Assembly (NCBI GenBank): GCA_023428545.1 | Contig: JAEYXH010000015.1 | Coordinates: 28,939 to 92,938 of the forward strand | Direction of reading: 5' to 3' | DNA: 64,000 bases | Source of the DNA: Bacteroidota bacterium | GTDB taxonomy: Bacteria > Bacteroidota > Bacteroidia > Bacteroidales > Prolixibacteraceae | In this document: piece by piece, positions 54,206-63,301 of the stretch | Layout of the letters: each line of letters opens with the position of its first letter | Position numbering within the stretch: position 1 is the first letter of the stretch | Position numbers and translations under genes: made by a program | Notes under the pieces: model-generated | Databases searched by the model: none | The model's input: only the letters and a program-made list of their open reading frames with translations | Told to the model about the DNA's origin: nothing

Positions 54206-55195
54206 TTATTTTTTCTTTTTGGCTTGTTCATCACCTGCGATTGTTTCACGCATGGATGTATCAGCCATGATGTTTTTATATTTCATGTAATCCATAATTC
54301 CAAGGTTTCCACTACGGAAAGCTTCTGAAATGGCAAGCGGAACCTGTGCTTCTGCTTCAATTACCTTTGCCCTGGCTTCCTGTGCTTTTGCACGCATTTC
54401 CTGTTCAAGTGCAACAGCCATTGCCCTGCGTTCTTCAGCCTTGGCTTGCGCAATGTTTTTATCCGCTTCAGCCTGGTCAATCTGAAGACCGGCACCAATG
54501 TTTTTACCTATATCAATGTCGGCAATATCAATGGAAAGAATTTCAAAGGCTGTACCTGCATCTAACCCTTTTTCCAGAACTGTTCGTGAAATATAATCCG
54601 GGTTTTCAAGAACTTCCTTGTGCGAGTGTGCCGAACCGATGGAGGAAACGATTCCCTCTCCAACGCGGGCGAGAACGGTTTCTTCTCCGGCTCCACCAAC
54701 CAACTGGCGTATGTTGGCACGGACCGTAACCCTGGCTTTGGCAATCAACTGAATACCATCCTTGGCAACTGCCGTGACAGGCGGGGTATTGATAACTTTT
54801 GGATTTACTGACATCTGGACTGCCTCAAACACATCACGGCCTGCCAGGTCAATGGCTGTTGCCATATTAAAGGTCAGCTGGATATTTGCCTTGGATGCCG
54901 ACACTAATGCATGTACTACGTTTGCAACATGGCCACCTGCGAGGTAGTGAGCTTCCAGATCATCCCTTTTTAATGCAATGTCTGCCTTGATACCCTCAAT
55001 CATGGCACGGACAATGACTCCCGGAGGTACTTTACGAAATCTCATCAGGAAAAGCTGAAGCAGGCTGATCCGCACCCCTGATACCAGCGCTGAAAACCAT
55101 AATCCTATTGGAATGAAATACAAAAGTATGATAACCAGGACGAGGAGTCCTACCAATAAACCAAATGGGCCAAATAGTTCGTTCATATTATTCAT
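54206..55195 (-). CDS. floA: flotillin-like membrane protein FloA
   Basis: The start at 55195 ([14 protein letters not shown]) gives 329 residues, close to the 331 of B. subtilis FloA; the ATG at 55186 is an alternative. An N-terminal membrane hairpin (about 5-40) is followed by an SPFH/PHB domain ('[18 protein letters not shown]', '[38 protein letters not shown]') and a Glu/Ala-rich coiled-coil (about 230-280). It organises membrane microdomains. The N-terminus overlaps the end of the nfeD gene, the normal pairing partner. Confidence 0.95.
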   Translation of the reverse strand: MNNMNELFGPFGLLVGLLVLVIILLYFIPIGLWFSALVSGVRISLLQLFLMRFRKVPPGVIVRAMIEGIKADIALKRDDLEAHYLAGGHVANVVHALVSASKANIQLTFNMATAIDLAGRDVFEAVQMSVNPKVINTPPVTAVAKDGIQLIAKARVTVRANIRQLVGGAGEETVLARVGEGIVSSIGSAHSHKEVLENPDYISRTVLEKGLDAGTAFEILSIDIADIDIGKNIGAGLQIDQAEADKNIAQAKAEERRAMAVALEQEMRAKAQEARAKVIEAEAQVPLAISEAFRSGNLGIMDYMKYKNIMADTSMRETIAGDEQAKKKK

Positions 55196-55661
55196 TTTTA
55201 ATGAGTTCCACAATTACTTTACCCGGGAAAACCTTCAGTACCCTGATAGGTTTGTTATGGTCAATGAAACCTCCGGTCGAATGTCCTTCGATTGTTACTT
55301 CATTGATTTTTACCTTCCCGATGGGAGCAAGTCGTCCTAACGTCATACCAACATCTCCAGGATGGATGTTGTCGGTTTCGGTAGTATCAACTTTTCCGTC
55401 GATATTTGTTTCCAACACCATTTTACGTCCGGCTTTTGACCTGAAAAAATATACCACCATTAATGGTGCGGCAGTGAGGACAAAGACAAGCGTGATAATT
55501 CCAGCGCCCATGCCAAACTGGGCAAAAGCCAGATAAACACTGCCTGCCAGAAGCAGGAATCCGCCGATGCCGGCAATGGTGACTCCCGGAACCACTGCAA
55601 ATTCAAGTAAAAGCAGCAGCAATCCAAGGATAATAAGTACAATGATGGCTAATATGGTCAT
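55188..55661 (-). CDS. NfeD family membrane protein
   Basis: This 157-residue protein has three to four helices in the first 80 residues ('[20 protein letters not shown]'). A C-terminal OB-fold NfeD domain follows, with '[50 protein letters not shown]'. It is a short NfeD without the serine-protease part. Its stop overlaps the floA start by a few bases, so the pair is translationally coupled. Confidence 0.92.
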   Translation of the reverse strand: MTILAIIVLIILGLLLLLLEFAVVPGVTIAGIGGFLLLAGSVYLAFAQFGMGAGIITLVFVLTAAPLMVVYFFRSKAGRKMVLETNIDGKVDTTETDNIHPGDVGMTLGRLAPIGKVKINEVTIEGHSTGGFIDHNKPIRVLKVFPGKVIVELIKNE

Positions 55662-55664
55662 GGT

Positions 55665-55943
55665 TCAGTCAATAGTTGCCGTAAGTTCTTTGATGGAAAG
55701 TGCATCCTTCATTGCTTTCAGACTCGGGAATCTACCGTGCTTCACTTCGCACTTACCTTTATAATGGGTAATGATGGCACATTGTGAAGCCTGGATATAG
55801 TCATGGTCACAAATTTCCATCAGTGCCTGAATTACATAATCGAAGGTATGCACGTCGTCATTGTGTAATATCAGGTATTTGTCCAGGTCCTCATTGCTGT
55901 CTCGCAGTTGTGTCGTTTTTCTCCTGGTTTCTTTATCGGTCAT
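55665..55943 (-). CDS. clpS: ATP-dependent Clp protease adaptor ClpS
   Basis: This 92-residue protein has the ClpS core 'YLILHNDDVHTFDYVIQALMEICDHDYIQASQCAIITHYKGKCEVKHG', with the N-degron pocket residues N-D-D and the H of the usual motif. It delivers N-end-rule substrates to ClpAP-like unfoldases. The ATG overlaps the stop of the preceding SPOR gene by 4 bp and nfeD starts 3 bp after its stop. Confidence 0.94.
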   Translation of the reverse strand: MTDKETRRKTTQLRDSNEDLDKYLILHNDDVHTFDYVIQALMEICDHDYIQASQCAIITHYKGKCEVKHGRFPSLKAMKDALSIKELTATID

Positions 55944-57547
55944 TCTTCGCCTGTTATTTTTTTTGCTTCCTGTAAAGATATTCTTTTTTCGTTTAGGATG
56001 GCAATTACAAAGGCATCTTTTACGCCCTCAAGCCGCACTTGATTTTGAAGTGCAAGACCATCAGCAAACGTCTTCATGTTGCCTGTAGTATAAACGGTTG
56101 CTTTGTTTTCATCAACAAAGGTTTCAATGGTCCTGATCATACCGATCTTGTCAAATAATTCCTTAGTCCGGGGAGGTACTGCCCGGGTGAAGGATCCAAG
56201 CTGGACTTTGTAAATCACTGTGTCGTGACTTGTTTCTTCCTCTGTTGTTGTTTCATCCTCTTCAGGAAGGCCTGCTGCTTCTTCAAGCAATTGTTGATCA
56301 ATTACAGGTGCCGGTGCCAAGGCTGCTATTCGGATCGCCTCTTCAAGCTTTTGCAACGAATCAGTGGTGAGCCTCAGGTTCTCATATTCCTGCATGGTTG
56401 CATTTGTCCACCAATCCTGCTCAAGTTGCCGCGCTTTACCATACAGCATATCGGATTCGGCGTGTAAAGTCAATGTTTCCTTTTCAAGTTGAATAATTCC
56501 ATCTGCCAAACGGTCACGTTCACTCTGGCTGGGTGCCGTTCCGTATTTTTGTCTTTGCTGCTGCAAGGCTAGTAGCTTTTCGTTCAGGATTTTTTCCTTT
56601 TCCAAGCCGAGTTTCCAAGCCTCTCTGGCTTCATTGATCTTAAACATATCCTCAGTCAAATAATTTACCCGGGGATTGATTCGAAATTGGATGAATTCGA
56701 TATTGGGCAGGTCGACTTTAGCAGGGGGAGGCACATTATTCGTTTCGGTAACCTGTGTAGGATTTTGAGTGGTTAACTCTCTGGCGTTTATCAGGGAATC
56801 GGTATCTTCAATGATGGTTTGTGTGGTTGTCTCCAGGCTTGTGTTTTCAGTGGCGACAGGCATTTCAGGAATGATGGATTCAACTGCTTCAGGGATCGGT
56901 GCTTGCAGTACTGTGGTTGCCTGTAGTGAATCCTGCTCCTGGATATTTAAAGTGGTTGTTTCTTCTTTGTCCGTAAAAACTGACTGTGGTATATTTTCAG
57001 AACGTGTTACTTCCGGCTCGGAAACGGGGGAGGGTGGCTCCTGTATCACTGTTTGCTGGGGAAAAACTATTTCGCTCCCCCTGAAGGGATTTATGTTGTT
57101 GTAAGCCAGTTCGGAGAGTTCCTTAATCCTGAGTTCCTCTAACTGTTTTGAGTCGGCATTGTTGGTAAACCTATTATAAAACCTAAGGGCTCCATCCCAG
57201 TTTTCCTGTGTATGGTAAAGTCGTCCAAGATAATAAAAGACTTTTGCCGGAACCTCCCTGGTTATCGCAAGCAAAAGGTACATCTCAGCCTCTTTTCCCG
57301 TGTTTCCTGTTTCAACCAAAGAAGCCCCCGTAAAATATTTCAGAAGGTAATCAGCGGGATAGGCATTTGCCAGTTTCTGGAAAACGGGAAGGGCCTGGTC
57401 AAATTTGCCTTCATGAAAAAACTCAATGGCACGGTTCCTTTCATCTTCCTGTGGAATCAGTGATTTTGCCTGTAGTCCGGGGGATGATCCAATTGTCAGG
57501 ATATAAGTCAGTATAAGAACCAAAAATGTTTTTGTCGTCTTCATCAT
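55940..57547 (-). CDS. TPR and SPOR domain secreted protein
   Basis: This 535-residue protein has a signal peptide (cleavage near LQAKS). N-terminal TPR-like helices (about 38-150: 'AIEFFHEGKFDQALPVFQKLANAYPADYLLKYF', 'AKVFYYLGRLYHTQENWDGALRFYNRF') are followed by a low-complexity T/E/P-rich linker (about 170-290) and a coiled-coil (about 310-400). A C-terminal SPOR domain (about 440-520, 'VIYKVQLGSFTRAVPPR') binds denuded glycan strands of septal murein. It is probably a periplasmic division or murein-associated scaffold. First gene of SPOR-clpS-nfeD-floA. Confidence 0.85.
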   Translation of the reverse strand: MMKTTKTFLVLILTYILTIGSSPGLQAKSLIPQEDERNRAIEFFHEGKFDQALPVFQKLANAYPADYLLKYFTGASLVETGNTGKEAEMYLLLAITREVPAKVFYYLGRLYHTQENWDGALRFYNRFTNNADSKQLEELRIKELSELAYNNINPFRGSEIVFPQQTVIQEPPSPVSEPEVTRSENIPQSVFTDKEETTTLNIQEQDSLQATTVLQAPIPEAVESIIPEMPVATENTSLETTTQTIIEDTDSLINARELTTQNPTQVTETNNVPPPAKVDLPNIEFIQFRINPRVNYLTEDMFKINEAREAWKLGLEKEKILNEKLLALQQQRQKYGTAPSQSERDRLADGIIQLEKETLTLHAESDMLYGKARQLEQDWWTNATMQEYENLRLTTDSLQKLEEAIRIAALAPAPVIDQQLLEEAAGLPEEDETTTEEETSHDTVIYKVQLGSFTRAVPPRTKELFDKIGMIRTIETFVDENKATVYTTGNMKTFADGLALQNQVRLEGVKDAFVIAILNEKRISLQEAKKITGEE

Positions 57548-57786
57548 TACAATTTATATGGGTCAGAGGGATGTAACGGAGTATCCATTATAAATTTTCG
57601 GCCTCACCATACATTCTTTATACTCTTGCTCAAAATCAATACCAAAAAGCCAGAGCATGCCCAATTTTCAGGATATAAAATTATAAAAATTAAGCATAAC
57701 AGGGCATTCCCTGCGATCCAATATCTTATGTGCAATCATGCGAAATTAGGTAGTTCCAAACTTCCTCTATTTTGACTGAATTAGAT

Positions 57787-57815
57787 TATATTTGTTCCAA
57801 CTAAAAAGAACAAAT
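57787..57815 (+). promoter_or_regulatory. promoter with overlapping dyad before bcp-recA
   Basis: The -7 element TATATTTG (57787-57794) overlaps a perfect inverted repeat ATTTGTTC (57790-57797), 10-bp spacer, GAACAAAT (57808-57815). The right arm ends 3 bp before the ATG of the peroxiredoxin gene at 57818. A repressor bound here would cover the transcript start. Its position ahead of bcp-recA suggests an SOS (LexA-type) or peroxide-responsive operator. The rest of the 57548-57786 gap shows nothing clear. Confidence 0.55.
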
Positions 57816-57817
57816 GT

Positions 57818-58282
57818 ATGGCATTACTTGCAGTAGGAGAGAAAGCTCCTTATTTTGAGGGAGTTAATCAAGCGGGTGAAAAAATATCACTGAATGATTT
57901 TCAAGGCAAAAAGTTGATTCTTTATTTTTATCCAAAAGATGATACTCCGGGATGTACAGCTGAGGCATGTAACCTGAATGACAATTACGAAATGTGGATC
58001 GGGAAGGGTTATCAGGTCGTGGGCGTAAGTCCGGACAGCCAGGCTTCCCATCAGAAATTTATCTCGAAATACGGTTTAAAGTTCAACCTTCTATCCGATG
58101 AGAGCAAGACAATTCTGAATGCATACGGAGCCTGGGGCGAAAAGAAAAATTACGGAAAAACTTACATGGGTGTCATCCGTTCCACCTATATCATCGATGA
58201 GGAAGGAAGGATTGTGGAGGTTATTGGTACTGTGGATACAAAGAACCATACCGGTCAGATTATGAAAAAACTTAACTTATAA
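57818..58282 (+). CDS. bcp: thioredoxin-dependent thiol peroxidase (BCP/PrxQ type)
   Basis: This 154-residue peroxiredoxin has the peroxidatic motif '[18 protein letters not shown]' with Cys46 and resolving Cys51 in the same helix, as in atypical 2-Cys BCPs. It reduces hydroperoxides in the cytoplasm. recA follows after 10 bp, so the two are one transcript. Confidence 0.95.
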   Translation: MALLAVGEKAPYFEGVNQAGEKISLNDFQGKKLILYFYPKDDTPGCTAEACNLNDNYEMWIGKGYQVVGVSPDSQASHQKFISKYGLKFNLLSDESKTILNAYGAWGEKKNYGKTYMGVIRSTYIIDEEGRIVEVIGTVDTKNHTGQIMKKLNL

Positions 58283-58292
58283 TATTAGAAAT

Positions 58293-59318
58293 ATGACAAA
58301 GGAAGAGCAATCAGCTGTCAATAAGGAAAAATTGAAAGCCCTGCAACTTACACTCGATAAGATTGAAAAAAGCTTTGGAAAAGGTTCGATCATGCGTATG
58401 GGGGACAAGCCAGTGGATGATGTTCCTGCAATTTCGTCCGGTTCAATCGGACTGGATGTTGCGCTTGGGATAGGAGGATATCCCCGTGGCAGGATAATCG
58501 AAATTTATGGACCTGAATCCTCAGGGAAAACTACGCTTGCCATTCATGCCATCGCCGAAACCCAGAAACTGGGCGGCATTGCTGCCATAATTGATGCAGA
58601 ACATGCATTTGACCCGTATTATGCCCGAAAACTGGGAGTAAACACCGATGAACTGCTGATTTCACAACCTGACCATGGCGAACAGGCTCTTGAGATTACC
58701 GATAGCCTGATCCGTTCGGGAGCTGTCGATATCGTTGTTATTGACTCAGTGGCAGCTCTTACCCCCAAAGCCGAACTCGAAGGTGATATGGGTGACTCAA
58801 AAATGGGACTGCAGGCACGACTGATGTCGCAGGCTCTCAGGAAACTGACGGCTAATATCAGTAAAACAAGGACTTGCTGCATTTTTATAAACCAGCTGAG
58901 GGAAAAAATAGGAGTGATGTTTGGGAATCCCGAAACCACCACAGGTGGGAATGCCCTGAAATTTTATGCATCTGTCAGGCTTGACATTCGCAGGGTAGGA
59001 CAGATTAAGGACGGTGAAGAGGTTACAGGAAATAATGTCAGGGTAAAAGTTGTCAAGAATAAGATAGCACCTCCTTTCAGGAAGGCGGAATTTGATATCC
59101 TCTATGGTGAAGGAATTAGCAAAACCGGTGAAATTATTGACATGGGTGTCAATTACGGTGTAATTAAAAAGAGCGGTTCCTGGTTTAGCTACGGCGAAAC
59201 AAAGTTGGGACAGGGTAGGGATGCGGTTCGTAAGTTGATCCGCGATAACCCGGAGCTTTCTGCTGAACTGGAGACAAAAATACTTGAGTTTATAACTGCA
59301 TCATCCGATAATGCATAA
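58293..59318 (+). CDS. recA: recombinase RecA
   Basis: This 341-residue protein shows Walker A 'GPESSGKTT' (73-81), Walker B '[12 protein letters not shown]', L2 region '[25 protein letters not shown]' and the N-terminal oligomerisation helix. It is a complete, standard RecA for strand exchange and the SOS response. It is co-transcribed behind the bcp peroxiredoxin, so DNA-repair and peroxide-defence genes share one promoter and operator-like dyad. A terminator follows. Confidence 0.98.
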   Translation: MTKEEQSAVNKEKLKALQLTLDKIEKSFGKGSIMRMGDKPVDDVPAISSGSIGLDVALGIGGYPRGRIIEIYGPESSGKTTLAIHAIAETQKLGGIAAIIDAEHAFDPYYARKLGVNTDELLISQPDHGEQALEITDSLIRSGAVDIVVIDSVAALTPKAELEGDMGDSKMGLQARLMSQALRKLTANISKTRTCCIFINQLREKIGVMFGNPETTTGGNALKFYASVRLDIRRVGQIKDGEEVTGNNVRVKVVKNKIAPPFRKAEFDILYGEGISKTGEIIDMGVNYGVIKKSGSWFSYGETKLGQGRDAVRKLIRDNPELSAELETKILEFITASSDNA

Positions 59319-59338
59319 GTGGTTGGCTTGATTTTGCG

Positions 59339-59384
59339 AAACACCGGACAGGGCATTTTTTACTACCTGTCCGGTGTTTTTTTT
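59339..59384 (+). terminator. rho-independent terminator of bcp-recA
   Basis: A 12-bp perfect stem, ACACCGGACAGG (59341-59352) with CCTGTCCGGTGT (59366-59377), followed by eight or so T residues. Confidence 0.92.
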
Positions 59385-59475
59385 ATTGGGATGATATGTG
59401 CTTTTAAGTCAAAAGGATACTAATGGCGACCTTCATAAAACCTTGTGTTAATCTTCGGCGTTATTAATATTCATT

Positions 59476-59508
59476 TTGTATAAAAATCATTCTACAATCC
59501 TATTTTTG
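59476..59508 (+). promoter_or_regulatory. promoter of the threonine operon
   Basis: TTG (59476-59478), 22 bp, TATTTTTG (59501-59508): a full Bacteroidota -33/-7 pair. The transcript start near 59515 gives a leader of about 42 nt. No Thr/Ile-rich leader peptide or attenuator hairpin is visible between promoter and thrA. Confidence 0.65.
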
Positions 59509-59556
59509 TAAGGCGCAATAAGAAAGTCGCATCAAATATCATCAAATACATTTTAT

Positions 59557-61977
59557 ATGAAAGTGTTAAAGTTCGGCGGAACTTCAGTAGGTAGTGCTGT
59601 AAATATCAAAAAAGTACATGAAATCGTAAGTGGTCAGCAGGAAGATGTTATTGTTGTTGTTTCAGCTTTAGGTGGAATTACCGACAAGATATTGAATGCG
59701 GCGAAAATGGCGGCCATTGGCTCTGAATTCTACCTTGATGAGATGATGGTAATCAGGCAACGCCATTTGGAAGTTGTCTACGAGCTTTTTGACAGGCCTG
59801 AAGAGGTTATTGCCGGGATCAATCCTCTTTTAAAAGAGTTGGAACAGGTTATGATGGGTGTAACACTTGTGAGCGAATTGACGCCCAAAACCATGGATCG
59901 GATGATGGGAATGGGCGAGCGTCTATCATCCCTGATTGTTTCACGTTACTTCGACTGTGAACTGAAGGATGCTTCCGGGTTTATAATAACCGATAACCAT
60001 TTTGGTAAGGCTGCCGTTGATTTTAATGAGACCAATAAGCGGATTGCTGAGAGTTTTAACCGCTTTCAGGGAGTTGCGATTGTACCTGGATTTGTTGCAA
60101 AAAACAAATCAGGCGAATATACAACACTTGGCCGGGGCGGATCTGATTATACTGCAGCCATTATTGCAGCTGCCCTCGATGCTGTTTCTCTTGAGATCTG
60201 GACTGATGTCGACGGATTTATGACGGCCGATCCGAAGGTTATCCGAAAGGCATACACTATACCGGTTCTCTCCTATACCGAAGCCATGGAGCTTTCAAAT
60301 TTTGGAGCCAAGGTGATTTATCCGCCAACCATTTTGCCGGTTTACAAGAAGGGAATTCCCGTACATATTAAAAATACCATGCGGCCTCAGGAAAAAGGTA
60401 CACTGATTACAAAGTCAGCCGCGAATGGTAGTGAGAGACCCATTAAGGGAATTTCATCGATTTCCAAAATTGCACTTTTAACGGTTCAGGGGATCGGAAT
60501 GGTCGGTGTGGCAGGCATCTCGATGCGGCTATTCACTGCCCTGGCAATGGAGAAAATCAATGTGATCCTCATTTCCCAGGCTTCATCTGAAAATACCATC
60601 AGTATTGCCATTGAGGAACATATGGCTGATGCTGCCGAAGAGGCTATCCAAAATGAGTTTGCCCGTGAAATCGCCCTTGATCAGATAAATAAGGTGGTTA
60701 TTGAGAAGAATCTTTCCATAGTAGCCATCGTGGGTGAAAACATGAAACACAGTACGGGTATTGCCGGTAAACTATTTACGACCATCGGTCGCAATGGGAT
60801 CAACGTCAGTGCCATAGCACAAGGGGCTTCAGAGTACAATATTTCGTGGGTAGTCCGGAATGACGATCTTCGCAAAACACTCAACGTTGTGCACGAATCG
60901 TTTTTCCTTTCTGAAAATTCGGAACTGAATATTTTCCTGATTGGTGTTGGACTTGTTGGAAGTCATCTTCTCGCTCAAATTGACCGTCAGCATGAGCGGT
61001 TACTGGCCGAAAACCATCTGAACCTGAAGATCACGGGGATTGCAAATTCCAGAAGGATGTTTTTTGACCGCGACGGCATTGATGTTACTTCTTATAAAAC
61101 ATTACTTGACGGATCTGAAAAAATGTCTTCAGTGAGCGATTTTGTTTCCGAAATGATTTCAATGAATATGTACAACAGCGTTTTTGTTGATTGTACGGCT
61201 TCAGGTGAAATTGCCAGGCAGTATTTCAAGATTTTGGATGCAAACGTATCTGTCGTAACTGCCAATAAAATAGCGGCCAGTTCGGAATATGACAATTATG
61301 CACTCCTTAAGAAAACCGCCAAAAGAAAAGGGGTGAAGTTCCTTTTTGAAACCAATGTCGGGGCAGGATTGCCCATCATCAACACATTGAATGATCTCGT
61401 GAATTCGGGTGATAAAGTCCTGCGTATCGAAGCGGTTTTATCAGGTACCCTGAATTTCATATTCAATACTTTGTCTGAAAAGGTCCCTTTCAGTAAAGCT
61501 GTCAGGATGGCCAAGGATGCTGGTTATTCAGAACCTGATCCGCGCATTGACCTGAGTGGGGTTGACGTGGTCCGTAAACTCCTGATCCTTGCAAGGGAGT
61601 CGGGTTATAGGATTGACCAGAATGAGGTTAAGATAAATTCATTTATCCCGGAACATTATTTTGCTGGATCAACGGATGATTTCTGGGCCAAATTGCCTGA
61701 GCTGGATTTGAGTTTTGAATCCAGGAGAATTGAGTTGGCTAAAAATGGAATGAAGTGGAGGTTTGTCGCCAGTTTTGAGGAGGGCAATGCAGTGGTTGGA
61801 CTTCAGGAGATTGGCCAGCGACATCCATTTTATGACCTGGAGGGAAGTAACAACCTGATCATATACCGAACCGAACGATACAACGAATTCCCGATGCTTA
61901 TAAAGGGATACGGTGCCGGGGCAGATGTTACCGCTGCGGGAGTTTTTGCAGATATTATCAAGGTGTCAAATATCTGA
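59557..61977 (+). CDS. thrA: bifunctional aspartokinase / homoserine dehydrogenase
   Basis: This 806-residue fusion has an aspartokinase domain at 1-290 ('MKVLKFGGTSVGSAVNIKKV', 'TLGRGGSDYTAAIIAAAL') and two ACT domains at about 310-450 ('VGVAGISMRLFTALAMEKINVILISQASSE', 'STGIAGKLFTTIGRNGINVSAIAQGASEYNISWVV'). Homoserine dehydrogenase follows from about 460 ('LNIFLIGVGLVGSHLLAQI', 'VVTANKIAAS', 'GAGLPIINTLNDLVNSGDKVLRIEAVLSGTLNFIF'). It catalyses the first and third steps from aspartate to threonine; the ACT domains imply feedback control. First gene of thrA-apgM-thrC. Confidence 0.97.
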   Translation: MKVLKFGGTSVGSAVNIKKVHEIVSGQQEDVIVVVSALGGITDKILNAAKMAAIGSEFYLDEMMVIRQRHLEVVYELFDRPEEVIAGINPLLKELEQVMMGVTLVSELTPKTMDRMMGMGERLSSLIVSRYFDCELKDASGFIITDNHFGKAAVDFNETNKRIAESFNRFQGVAIVPGFVAKNKSGEYTTLGRGGSDYTAAIIAAALDAVSLEIWTDVDGFMTADPKVIRKAYTIPVLSYTEAMELSNFGAKVIYPPTILPVYKKGIPVHIKNTMRPQEKGTLITKSAANGSERPIKGISSISKIALLTVQGIGMVGVAGISMRLFTALAMEKINVILISQASSENTISIAIEEHMADAAEEAIQNEFAREIALDQINKVVIEKNLSIVAIVGENMKHSTGIAGKLFTTIGRNGINVSAIAQGASEYNISWVVRNDDLRKTLNVVHESFFLSENSELNIFLIGVGLVGSHLLAQIDRQHERLLAENHLNLKITGIANSRRMFFDRDGIDVTSYKTLLDGSEKMSSVSDFVSEMISMNMYNSVFVDCTASGEIARQYFKILDANVSVVTANKIAASSEYDNYALLKKTAKRKGVKFLFETNVGAGLPIINTLNDLVNSGDKVLRIEAVLSGTLNFIFNTLSEKVPFSKAVRMAKDAGYSEPDPRIDLSGVDVVRKLLILARESGYRIDQNEVKINSFIPEHYFAGSTDDFWAKLPELDLSFESRRIELAKNGMKWRFVASFEEGNAVVGLQEIGQRHPFYDLEGSNNLIIYRTERYNEFPMLIKGYGAGADVTAAGVFADIIKVSNI

Positions 61978-62010
61978 TACCGGAAGTAACATTGTTTTAG
62001 GAAATACCAT

Positions 62011-63222
62011 ATGAAATACATCATCATTTTGGGAGACGGGATGGCCGATGAGCCTCTGCCGCAATTGGGCGGGAAGACTCCTTTGCAGGTGGCTGAAACA
62101 CCATCTATTGACCAACTGGCACGGATGGGTTCGACGGGTATGCTCGATACCATTCCACCGGGTATGCACCCGGGCAGTGAAATAGCAAACCTTGCTGTCA
62201 TGGGCTACAATGTTCCGGCCGTATTTGAAGGAAGGGGCGTACTTGAGGCAGCCAGTATGCGTGTCGAGCTGGAAGAAGGTGACCTGGCGATGAGGTGTAA
62301 CCTGATCTGTGTTGATCAGAATGTGATAAAAAATCACTCGGCTGGCCATATATCCTCCGGGGAGGCTGCTGAATTGATCTCTTATCTCAATAAAGCACTT
62401 GGAAATGACATCATTCGTTTTTATCCCGGCGTCTCTTATAGGAATCTGTTGGTAATTAAGGGAGGGCGGAAGGAAATTAAATGTACTCCGCCTCACGATG
62501 TGATGGGAACCCCCTATAAACAAGTGTTGGTAAATGCTGATTCCGCAGAATCGGAAAAGACAGCCCATTTAATCAATTACCTGATCATGAGGTCCTTTTT
62601 TCTATTAAAGGACCATCCGGTCAATCTCAAAAGAATTGCACAGGGTAAAGATCCGGCCACATGCATTTGGCCGTGGTCACCTGGCAACAAACCCAAGATG
62701 CCGACATTCAGGGAGATGTGGGGAATTGAAAAATCAGCCGTAATTTCGGCGGTTGACCTGATTCAAGGCATTGGTGTCCTGGCAGGCATGGATGTCATAA
62801 TGGTAGAGGGTGCAACAGGGCTATATGATACCAATTACGAGGGAAAAGCCAGGGCAGCCATTGATGCATTGAAAGATCATGACCTGGTGTACCTGCATAT
62901 TGAGGCAAGCGATGAGGCTGGTCATGAAGGCGATTTTGACCTGAAAGTCAGAACCATTGAATATCTCGACAAAAGAGTAGTAAAAACAATCATGGAAGAA
63001 ACCTCCCGGATGAGTGAACCTGTGGCTTTGGCCGTCTTGCCCGATCATCCGACTCCCTGTGCTATCCGGACCCATACAAATGACCCTGTCCCGTTCATTA
63101 TTTTTAAACCGGGAAAGACACCCGACCAGGTTGAAGTTTATGACGAATTTGCACCCAGGAAAGGTGTGTATGGTTTGTTAAAGGGGCCCCAGTTTATGGA
63201 TATGTTTTTGAATGACAAGTGA
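62011..63222 (+). CDS. ApgM-type protein, proposed homoserine kinase
   Basis: This 403-residue alkaline-phosphatase-superfamily protein is of the archaeal-type cofactor-independent phosphoglycerate mutase branch. 'YIIILGDGMADEPLPQLGGKTPLQVA' has the first metal Asp, 'GMHPGSEIANLAVMGYN' the nucleophile Ser, and 'YLHIEASDEAGHEGDFDLKVRTIEYLD' and 'LAVLPDHPTPCAIRTHTND' the further metal Asp/His. Genes of this branch lying between thrA and thrC have been proposed to be the homoserine kinase that replaces ThrB; the context here fits exactly. True PGM activity remains the alternative. Confidence 0.85.
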   Translation: MKYIIILGDGMADEPLPQLGGKTPLQVAETPSIDQLARMGSTGMLDTIPPGMHPGSEIANLAVMGYNVPAVFEGRGVLEAASMRVELEEGDLAMRCNLICVDQNVIKNHSAGHISSGEAAELISYLNKALGNDIIRFYPGVSYRNLLVIKGGRKEIKCTPPHDVMGTPYKQVLVNADSAESEKTAHLINYLIMRSFFLLKDHPVNLKRIAQGKDPATCIWPWSPGNKPKMPTFREMWGIEKSAVISAVDLIQGIGVLAGMDVIMVEGATGLYDTNYEGKARAAIDALKDHDLVYLHIEASDEAGHEGDFDLKVRTIEYLDKRVVKTIMEETSRMSEPVALAVLPDHPTPCAIRTHTNDPVPFIIFKPGKTPDQVEVYDEFAPRKGVYGLLKGPQFMDMFLNDK

Positions 63223-63301
63223 AAAGATTAACCTGTATAGGGAAGCCTTTTATTTGAGAATCAAGTTTTGTAACACACGCTTTTAAGATTGATAATTTTA
63301 T

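Noticed and set aside
59385..59556. Threonine attenuator before thrA
   Set aside because: No Thr/Ile-rich leader peptide and no competing hairpins; only a promoter is visible.
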